From positions 1-6,909 of the forward strand of contig SLBH01000202.1 of assembly GCA_007126415.1 (NCBI GenBank): 6,909 nt of DNA. The letters are read 5' to 3'. Origin of the DNA: Spirochaetales bacterium (GTDB lineage Bacteria > Spirochaetota > Spirochaetia > DSM-27196 > SLAA01). Below are positions 1 through 4,716 of the stretch, in pieces; position 1 is the first letter of the stretch, and each line of letters begins with the position of its first letter. The position numbers were made by a program, and so were the translations under genes. The notes below the pieces were generated by a model. The model did no database searches. It was given only the letters and a program-made list of their open reading frames with translations, and was not told the origin of the DNA.

Positions 1-481
1 CGCGCCAGCGCGCTTGTTCCATATCGTGTTCGCGATCGCGAAGCTGTAGCTCCATAATGTCGAGCCCGGTTGTGGTAAGCGTGCCGGTCAGCTCTCCGGC
101 CATGATACCCGAGAGCTCCTCTTCGGCGAGGTTAAACAAGCCTTGCGCGCTGTTCCAACCACCTTCAACACCCGAGAGCCGCTCCGAGACCGGTAGGTCG
201 CCCACCAGCGGATGCTCGAGCACGCGCTCAATTCCCCCGTCGGTGAGCGCTACGCTCTCCGCCCATTCGTCGTAGGCCGGACGCAGCTGCTCGTGCGTAC
301 GCACCAACTCGGTGGTATCAACCAAGAGCTTGTAGGCGTGCGTCAAGGTGCGCTGCGTCTCGAGGCGCAGCTGCCACAGACTGTTTACGCGGCTCACCGA
401 GTAGTAAGCGCCGACCCCGCCGGCGATTAACACGATCAACGCGAGTATAGTGAGACCTCGAACTCGAGTTCGTACATCCAT
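1..481 (-). CDS. Membrane-anchored sensor-like protein, N-terminal part (runs off the left edge)
   Basis: The first 160 residues of a protein, translated from an ATG at 481-479 and open to the window edge. Residues 1-8 are polar and basic (MDVRTRVR). Residues 9-28 form one hydrophobic segment (LTILALIVLIAGGVGAYYSV), a signal anchor or first transmembrane helix. The rest is mostly helical, polar and acidic, with no enzymatic motif. An uncleaved N-terminal helix followed by a long helical extracytoplasmic region is typical of chemoreceptors, sensor kinases and membrane diguanylate cyclases, so a sensory role is an inference; the deciding output domain lies outside the window. The start is supported by an AGGT Shine-Dalgarno-like site about 8 bases upstream and by a promoter at 514-542. 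It is separated from the pxp operon by 108 bp and probably transcribed on its own. A c-di-GMP or chemotaxis protein would fit the neighbourhood, but the family is not recognised. Confidence 0.75.
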   Translation of the reverse strand, partial: MDVRTRVRGLTILALIVLIAGGVGAYYSVSRVNSLWQLRLETQRTLTHAYKLLVDTTELVRTHEQLRPAYDEWAESVALTDGGIERVLEHPLVGDLPVSERLSGVEGGWNSAQGLFNLAEEELSGIMAGELTGTLTTTGLDIMELQLRDREHDMEQARWR

Positions 482-499
482 AGAGCTACCTAGTCTTTA

Positions 500-531
500 A
501 CGGTTTGTGCAACAGTATGGGGCCAAACCGT
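500..531. repeat. 8-bp inverted repeat around the -10 box (possible operator)
   Basis: ACGGTTTG at 500-507 and CAAACCGT at 524-531 are perfect reverse complements separated by 16 bp. One arm lies in the -35/-10 spacer and the other at the predicted transcription start, so a dimeric repressor bound here would block the promoter at 514-542. As RNA or DNA, one arm overlaps a second inverted repeat, GCCAAA (522-527) with TTTGGC (535-540), so the two structures exclude one another. An operator role is inferred. Confidence 0.4.
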
Positions 532-542
532 GAATTTGGCAA
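514..542 (-). promoter_or_regulatory. Predicted sigma-70-type promoter of the membrane sensor-like gene
   Basis: Read on the minus strand, a -35 box TTGCCA (537-542, 5 of 6 to consensus) is followed by a 17-bp spacer and a -10 box CATACT (514-519, 4 of 6). Transcription would start near position 507, giving a leader of about 25-30 bases before the ATG at 481. It would give the sensor-like gene its own transcript after the pxp operon. The boxes match well, but this is pattern matching only. Confidence 0.5.
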
Positions 543-560
543 CAAAATTACCTAAGTAAT
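541..560 (-). terminator. Possible weak intrinsic terminator after pxpC
   Basis: On the minus strand, ATTAC-TTAG-GTAAT (547-560) forms a 5-bp stem with a 4-base loop, followed by TTTTGTT (541-547). The shape and U-rich tail fit a Rho-independent terminator about 30 bases past the pxpC stop. The stem is short and A+T-rich, so it would be weak, and some read-through into the next gene is likely. Confidence 0.3.
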
Positions 561-580
561 ACGCGCGCTCTAGTAATACG
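555..580. repeat. Two 9-bp direct repeats upstream of the sensor-gene promoter
   Basis: The 9-mer AGTAATACG occurs at 555-563 and again at 572-580 on the plus strand (CGTATTACT on the minus strand), with a 17-bp period. Both copies lie 13 to 38 bp upstream of the predicted -35 box of the sensor-like gene, where an activator could bind. One copy overlaps the weak terminator stem. Two copies could be chance in an A+T-richer gap, so the function is unknown. Confidence 0.35.
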
Positions 581-589
581 CCGAACGGC

Positions 590-1507
590 TCACTCGCCAA
601 ACCGTTCACGCAATATTTCGAGTTCTTGACGACGTTGCTGAGCGATTCGGCGTGCCTCTTCAAGAGTGACGTTGGTGAAGCGCATTATCCGCCCGGGGGC
701 GTATTGCGCCACCAGATCGAGATCCGCGCTGATCACAACAAACACACGAGGATATCCGCCGGCGGTCTGACGGTCTCGAAGTAGCACGATAGGACCGGAC
801 ACCGTCATCTGAATGGTTCCGTCACACACCGGCGCAGATACAAGCTGTTCGTTTCTGACCTCCGGAATCGGCTCATCGTGTCCTCCGCCCACCGCAAGAC
901 GCATACCCATATCGCTCATATCCGGCGTTGTACGCCACGGTATCGCAAGGAAGCGCGACGGTTTTGTGAGGAACTCTCGTTCCGGTCCGTCCACAACCCG
1001 GATCAAACCCTCGGGGTGCGGCCAGCGAAATACAGCATCAAACGCACCGCGGCGCCTACCGGCAATGCAGGAGCGTGCATCGGAAGCGCTTATCACACAC
1101 AAATAACTGCGAAACCCGTATAGCCGCCGCCGGAACCACACCACGCTCCCTGCGCGTGCGAAGTAAACGCAGGCATGATCTACGGGCTGCAGTTCCTCCG
1201 TCTCACGAGCATTCGCTGTGAACCCGGCCTGCAGTCGGCCTCCGGTGAGCACAAAGAAACAATCAGTCCGGAATCGAACAGCGCGCGGGGGAAACACCAG
1301 TTCCAACGCCGGTTGAGCAGCCGGATTTCCGAGGAGAGTATTGCCGGAGAGAAACGCACAGCGGTCTTGCGCTCCGTCGGGCGTATACCCAAGATCCTGC
1401 CGTCCATAGTGGGGCAAACCCTTCCACGCGAACACCCCGGCGCCGAGAGTCTCAACAAGGTCACGCGCGCCGGCACCGGCGGCGGCGTGCTGCTCGCCTG
1501 GGTTCAT
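590..1507 (-). CDS. pxpC: 5-oxoprolinase subunit C (PxpC / KipA family, biotin-dependent carboxyltransferase-like fold), divergent
   Basis: 305 residues, close to the 310 of E. coli PxpC (YbgK). With PxpA and PxpB it hydrolyses 5-oxoproline to glutamate using ATP in the cytoplasm; the fold is also found in urea amidolyase. Recognisable pieces are LLGN near residues 58-61, the VVDGPE segment (171-176), SDMGMRL (198-204), and a well-conserved C-terminal block: GPIVLLRDRQTAGGYP (238-253), VISADL (258-263) and the closing RFTNVTLEEA (276-285). The N-terminal part is divergent, with about 20 residues before the usual start of the domain. The GGIDVP-x-GSxST block and the following glycine-rich stretch, present in E. 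coli PxpC after the RSYLAV segment, are missing here after residue 139. The ATG overlaps the pxpA stop as ATGA, so translation is probably coupled; the nearest purine-rich stretch (AGGGA) is 12 bases away, too far for a strong ribosome site. The family is secure, but full activity is not. Confidence 0.88.
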   Translation of the reverse strand: MNPGEQHAAAGAGARDLVETLGAGVFAWKGLPHYGRQDLGYTPDGAQDRCAFLSGNTLLGNPAAQPALELVFPPRAVRFRTDCFFVLTGGRLQAGFTANARETEELQPVDHACVYFARAGSVVWFRRRLYGFRSYLCVISASDARSCIAGRRRGAFDAVFRWPHPEGLIRVVDGPEREFLTKPSRFLAIPWRTTPDMSDMGMRLAVGGGHDEPIPEVRNEQLVSAPVCDGTIQMTVSGPIVLLRDRQTAGGYPRVFVVISADLDLVAQYAPGRIMRFTNVTLEEARRIAQQRRQELEILRERFGE

Positions 1508-2268
1508 CGGCCGACCGATTCCCTGAGGTGCTTCGCCAGGGGAAGCGCCAGGACGGAGTCTGAGTGAATACAGACGGTTTCGGCTTGGATCGGCACGGTG
1601 CGGACTGGAACGGCATCGTACCCCGCCCGATCCGCGGTCCCGTCGGACACCACCGGTACTTCGCGTCGAAGGATTATGCTTTCAGCCTGCGCAATCGCCT
1701 CGCCGAGGTCGTGTATGCTTGCGTGGGGCTGACTCCTGTCGACCAGGGACACTCTCCCGGTGGCAGGATCATGCCGGTATCGACGTTCGGCAAACGCTTC
1801 GGCCAGCACGGCAATCCCTGCGCTGCGACACGACTCCGCCAAAGCGGAACCGGGCATGGTGATGACGGTAGTGACCGAGTGCTCGACAAGCCGGCCGGTG
1901 AGCGACTCGGCAAGCTCCGGCGACCGGCAAGTATCGGCATAGAGTGCCCCATGAAACTTAACGGTTAGGACTCCCGGCAGCGCTTCGAGTTGAGAGCGGA
2001 GCGATGCGGTCAGGCGGCTCAGCTCTATATCCATGCTCTTACGACCGAAACTCGACCGGTCCGGATACGATAGGTGCGCCGTTACCATGACGCCGAGTTT
2101 CTCAGATTCCCGTCGAAAAAAAGCGGCCGTCCGCTTGTCACCGGCGTGCCCCCCACAGGCTACATTGGCGATATCGATCTCTCGTAACAAGCATCGGTCG
2201 GTTTCGTTCTCAACTCCCCGCTCACCAATATCGCAGTTTACCAGTACGCGCGACGGTCGATCCGACAC
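1504..2268 (-). CDS. pxpA: 5-oxoprolinase subunit A (PxpA / LamB-YcsF family)
   Basis: PxpA works with PxpB and PxpC in ATP-dependent cleavage of 5-oxoproline to glutamate. The start is the GTG at 2268-2266, not the in-frame ATG at 2295: an AGGAGG site (2280-2275) sits 6 bases before the GTG, and the resulting 254 residues match the roughly 245-255 usual for the family. Family signatures in order are VNCDIGE (10-16), NVACGGHAGD (35-44), AHLSYPDR with FGR (64-74), VKFHGALY (103-110), EAFAERRY (157-164), DRSQP (178-182) and VCIHSD (232-237). Against E. coli PxpA several near-invariant positions differ: GFHAGD is GGHAGD, AHPSFPD is AHLSYPD, VKPHG is VKFHG and LHGD is IHSD. The catalytic-looking Asp, Glu and His positions remain. 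It begins 1 base beyond the pxpB stop and overlaps pxpC by 4 bases, as expected for subunits of one enzyme. Confidence 0.93.
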   Translation of the reverse strand: MSDRPSRVLVNCDIGERGVENETDRCLLREIDIANVACGGHAGDKRTAAFFRRESEKLGVMVTAHLSYPDRSSFGRKSMDIELSRLTASLRSQLEALPGVLTVKFHGALYADTCRSPELAESLTGRLVEHSVTTVITMPGSALAESCRSAGIAVLAEAFAERRYRHDPATGRVSLVDRSQPHASIHDLGEAIAQAESIILRREVPVVSDGTADRAGYDAVPVRTVPIQAETVCIHSDSVLALPLAKHLRESVGR

Positions 2269-2269
2269 A

Positions 2270-2935
2270 TCACACCTCCTCGAACACGACAGCATCGCCG
2301 GGGCGTATCGGAACGAGCAGATCCGGGTTCGTCCGCCCGATCAGGTTCCATCCGCCCGGGGAGTTCACGGGGTAGACACCGGTCTGCTCACCGGCGATCC
2401 CCACAGATCCGGCAGGAACATCCTTTCGCGGGCGCTCGAGGCGCGGTGTGGCGATACGTCGGTCCATCCCGATAAGATACGGGAAGTGAGGCCGAAACCC
2501 GATCATGGCAACCGTGTATTGCGCGGCGAGGTGCATCTCCACGACGCTCCGGGGGACCGCTTCGGCCCGCCGCGCCACGCGATCGAGATCGGGGCCGTCG
2601 TACACCACCGGCAATCGATGCACCTCGGTCTCCGGCGCTATCCCGTCTGCAGCCGCCGTGCCGCTATCGGCCATGCCGCCGGCGGCCGTGGTCGCAAGCA
2701 ACTGTTCCGCCCGCTCGCGAATCGTATCGAGATCGCCCAGGTCCGGGTCACAATGAACCGCCAGGGCGCAGTAGGACGGTACCACGTCGACCATTCCCGC
2801 ATCACGGAGTTCCCGGTCGTCACAAAACGTCCGGTACACGGCGAGTACATATCGGGAAGTAGCCAGGCTGATGCCGTCGGGCCAGGTCCAGAGCAAGGCC
2901 GAGTCTCCCAGGTTGGTCAGGGTGACCTCATCCAT
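2270..2935 (-). CDS. pxpB: 5-oxoprolinase subunit B (PxpB / KipI family)
   Basis: 221 residues, the usual size for the family (E. coli PxpB is about 218; B. subtilis KipI is the homologue that inhibits the sporulation kinase KinA). It forms the PxpBC part of ATP-dependent 5-oxoprolinase. Signatures are VPSYCALAVHCDP (52-64), LPVVYDGPDLDRVA (108-121), GFRPHFPYL (146-154; the usual glycine of GFxPGFPYL is His here), TPRLERPR (163-170), VPAGSVGIAGEQTGVYP (173-189), SPGGWNLIGRT (192-202) and a final RPGD segment. A stretch at about 80-103 is rich in Ala, Gly and Thr and looks like a linker between the N-terminal and cyclophilin-like C-terminal domains. The ATG at 2935 has a GGAG site 9 bases upstream. 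It overlaps the DUF4392 gene by 8 bases. Confidence 0.94.
   Translation of the reverse strand: MDEVTLTNLGDSALLWTWPDGISLATSRYVLAVYRTFCDDRELRDAGMVDVVPSYCALAVHCDPDLGDLDTIRERAEQLLATTAAGGMADSGTAAADGIAPETEVHRLPVVYDGPDLDRVARRAEAVPRSVVEMHLAAQYTVAMIGFRPHFPYLIGMDRRIATPRLERPRKDVPAGSVGIAGEQTGVYPVNSPGGWNLIGRTNPDLLVPIRPGDAVVFEEV
2275..2280 (-). promoter_or_regulatory. Strong Shine-Dalgarno site deciding the pxpA GTG start
   Basis: A full AGGAGG lies inside the last codons of pxpB (encoding the ...FEEV end) and 6 bases before the GTG at 2268. This spacing is optimal, and it rules in the GTG over the ATG at 2295, which would place the ribosome site inside the reading frame. Confidence 0.85.
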
Positions 2936-3842
2936 TAGTGTTCACTCCGTGGCGTACCACCAACTCCGTCAGGCGGTGTAGCGTCTGCTCCTCGACCGAC
3001 CGGGGTAGGCCGTCTACCGTTTCGGCACGAAGCCGTGTAATGCCGTCCACCGCCCCGGCTCGTACCAGAGCGCCCAACACGTGCACGATCTCGTGCCGAG
3101 ACGGGAGCAAAAAGCGGCCCGTTGCAGCCGACAGCATCGCGCATACTCCGTACGCTCCCCAGTTACTAACTCCTGCGTATATCGTGAAATCAGCAGGGGT
3201 GCGACATCCGATCGGCTCGCTCTCCGGCCAAAACGGCGCCAGCTTATCCTCGGAAACACAAAGTCCCAACTCGTTACCGCCGTCACCGATACCGATGGTC
3301 TTAAACGATCGCTCCGCCTTTAAAAAAAGGCGGTCCAGATCCGCCGTGTACACCGATAGGTCCTCACCGCGCATGCTGTAGCAGACGCCGTCTGCTGCGC
3401 GTCCCGGGCGTTCCACCGCTACGATATGAGTAACCCCGCGATCCTCCAGCGCTCGCAGCTCGCCGGGAGCACCCGGGGATAACGAGATTACCTGCACCGG
3501 CGCGCGCGCCGAGGTGCCCACAACCGTCCTCATAATCTCAGCGGCGTGTTCTTCCACCACCAGGACCACCGTTTTACCGAGCGCCGACAATGCGTCTGCG
3601 AGTGCCACCGCCCCCGGAGGCCCATCGGTCTCGATAACTTGCGCCGAAGGGATATAGAAACCGGTGGCGATCGCAACGGTGGAACCCGTTAACAGAGACA
3701 GTGCCGCCTCCAAGAGATTGCCGGGCTCGGCCCAGGACGCGAGGCCTCGGCCGACCGGGTCGTGGCGGATCACCTGGTTAACCGAGTCCGCCAGGTCTGT
3801 AAGTGCGCGGCCGGCAGATTTAGCCGGATAGGTGAAAGACAT
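2928..3842 (-). CDS. DUF4392 protein, homologue of the C-terminal half of D-glutamate cyclase
   Basis: 304 residues with the marks of DUF4392: TGFYIP (60-65), ETDGPPGA (71-78) followed by LADALSALGK, HIVAVERPGRAADG (139-152) leading to YSMRG, IGIGDGGNELG (183-193) and SNWGAYG (226-232). The glycine-rich IGIGDGGNE motif and the ETDGPPGA motif are the family's most recognisable features. In vertebrates this domain is the C-terminal half of mitochondrial DGLUCY, which converts D-glutamate to 5-oxo-D-proline; here it is a separate gene directly after the gene for the other half. The ATG at 3842 lies inside the 3' end of that gene (23-bp overlap) and has no good Shine-Dalgarno site, so it probably depends on coupled translation. 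Its 3' end overlaps pxpB by 8 bp. No signal peptide or transmembrane segment is evident, so it is likely cytoplasmic. The family is confident; the exact substrate is inferred. Confidence 0.9.
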   Translation of the reverse strand: MSFTYPAKSAGRALTDLADSVNQVIRHDPVGRGLASWAEPGNLLEAALSLLTGSTVAIATGFYIPSAQVIETDGPPGAVALADALSALGKTVVLVVEEHAAEIMRTVVGTSARAPVQVISLSPGAPGELRALEDRGVTHIVAVERPGRAADGVCYSMRGEDLSVYTADLDRLFLKAERSFKTIGIGDGGNELGLCVSEDKLAPFWPESEPIGCRTPADFTIYAGVSNWGAYGVCAMLSAATGRFLLPSRHEIVHVLGALVRAGAVDGITRLRAETVDGLPRSVEEQTLHRLTELVVRHGVNTNG

Positions 3843-4608
3843 AGTCGGAGCAATCGCCTACAAACATATACCCCGGGGCGTGGGTAATCATGATCGGGGG
3901 TTTGTTTACCAGTGCAGCCAGCTGCGGCGTGATTCCGCACGCCCAGAAAACCGGCATCTCGCCGCTTCGAATCGAGACCGAATCGCCCCAGTCCGGCCGA
4001 TCGATCCGGGAGATACCGATGTACTCCGGGTCGCCCAAGTGTACAGGACTCCCGTGTACCCCGGGGAACTCACGTGTTATCTCGACCGCACGAATCACGT
4101 CGCGAGGAAGGTACGGGCGCATACTCACCACCATTGGGGAAGGCGAAAAACGTCCGGCACCGCGACACATCAAACTGGTCTTGTACATCGGTACATTGAC
4201 GTTCTCTTCCTGGTGCCGCAACCCCAGCCCTGCATCCACCAGCGCTCGCTCAAACGTGAAACTGCACCCGAGGAGGAAAAACACGAAGTCTTCGCGCCAA
4301 CGAGACAGGATATCCGCGCATTCCTCGGCCAGTTCACCGTGTTCGTACACCCGGTAACGGGGAAGATCCGTGCGGACATCCCCGGCATCCGCGATCACTG
4401 AGGTCTGCGGCTCGCCCGGCTCACCTGTTTCAAGCACCGGACACGGTTTCGGATTTCGCTGCGCGAACAGCAGAAAATCGTATGCCCAATCGCGCGGCAA
4501 GATTACCAGATTTGCCTGTACATACCCCGGAGCGTGGCCACTAGTATGTCCGGCGAACGCTCCAGACCGCGCCGCGGCCCGGAGTTCGCTTCCTGTGCGG
4601 TACACCAC
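3820..4608 (-). CDS. YcsI/DUF1445 protein, homologue of the N-terminal half of D-glutamate cyclase
   Basis: 262 residues, the normal length for the YcsI (UPF0317, 'putative hydro-lyase') family. Hallmarks are SELRAAARSG (7-16), APGYVQANL (26-34), FLLFAQRNPKPCPVLE (45-60), DLPRYRVY (81-88), FFLLGCSFTFE (110-120), VPMYKT (139-144), MVVSMRP (159-165), HGSPVHLGDPEYIGI (185-199), PVFWACGITPQ (219-229) and THAPGYMFVGD (242-252). In vertebrate DGLUCY this domain precedes a DUF4392 domain; in B. subtilis ycsI sits in the ycsF-ycsG-ycsI-kipI-kipA operon beside the 5-oxoprolinase genes. The gene therefore probably acts with the next gene in cyclising D-glutamate or a related substrate. The start is GTG-GTG at 4608-4603; no in-frame ATG exists upstream before a stop near 4684-4686, and starting later would remove the conserved N-terminus. 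There is no ribosome site; a promoter lies 6 bases upstream, which suggests a leaderless mRNA. Confidence 0.92.
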   Translation of the reverse strand: MVYRTGSELRAAARSGAFAGHTSGHAPGYVQANLVILPRDWAYDFLLFAQRNPKPCPVLETGEPGEPQTSVIADAGDVRTDLPRYRVYEHGELAEECADILSRWREDFVFFLLGCSFTFERALVDAGLGLRHQEENVNVPMYKTSLMCRGAGRFSPSPMVVSMRPYLPRDVIRAVEITREFPGVHGSPVHLGDPEYIGISRIDRPDWGDSVSIRSGEMPVFWACGITPQLAALVNKPPIMITHAPGYMFVGDCSDYVFHLSG

Positions 4609-4614
4609 GCCCGG

Positions 4615-4642
4615 ATTATAACCCGAGACTGGGTCGGTGCAA
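4615..4642 (-). promoter_or_regulatory. Predicted promoter of the D-glutamate cyclase / 5-oxoprolinase operon
   Basis: On the minus strand a perfect -10 box TATAAT (4615-4620) is preceded at 16 bp by TTGCAC (4637-4642), a 3-of-6 match to the -35 consensus. Only 6 bases separate the -10 box from the GTG start at 4608, so the usual start of transcription 6-7 bases after the -10 would fall on the first base of the start codon. It would drive all five genes down to 590. Confidence 0.6.
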
Positions 4643-4666
4643 AGGACAATGAAGCTCGGATGTGTC

Positions 4667-4712
4667 GCACGCTTTCGTCGTGCCTATCCTCCAGCATTAG
4701 AATTGGGATAGG
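4667..4712 (-). other. Two adjacent hairpins between the signalling gene and the operon
   Basis: CCTATCC and GGATAGG (4683-4689 and 4706-4712) are a 7-bp inverted repeat around 16 bases. Directly beside it, reading on the minus strand, GCACG (4683-4679) and CGTGC (4671-4667) form a second stem with a bulged A and a C-G pair closing a GAAA loop. They begin 4 bases after the signalling gene's stop codon. No U-tract follows, so they are not a classical intrinsic terminator; 3'-end protection or partial termination is possible. Confidence 0.35.
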
Positions 4713-4716
4713 ACGA

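Noticed and set aside
580..589. GCCGTTCGGC palindrome right after the pxpC stop as a terminator
   Set aside because: The loop would be only two to four bases on a three- to four-bp stem and no U-tract follows it directly.
2293..2295. ATG as the start of pxpA
   Set aside because: It would add nine residues with no family counterpart, overlap pxpB by 26 bp and place the AGGAGG site inside the coding part; the GTG at 2268 fits better.
2033..2938. A 301-residue plus-strand open frame opposite pxpA and pxpB
   Set aside because: It is antisense to two genes with clear family motifs, its own translation shows no domain, and it is rich in Arg, Pro, Ser and His as expected for a shadow frame in G+C-rich DNA.
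3820..3842. Programmed frameshift joining the DUF1445 and DUF4392 frames into one DGLUCY-like protein
   Set aside because: The overlap has no clear slippery heptamer, the downstream gene has its own ATG, and both proteins are of normal single-domain length.
3832..4401. A 189-residue plus-strand open frame opposite the DUF1445 gene
   Set aside because: It is fully antisense to a well-conserved gene, with no recognisable motif and no sign of a promoter or ribosome site.
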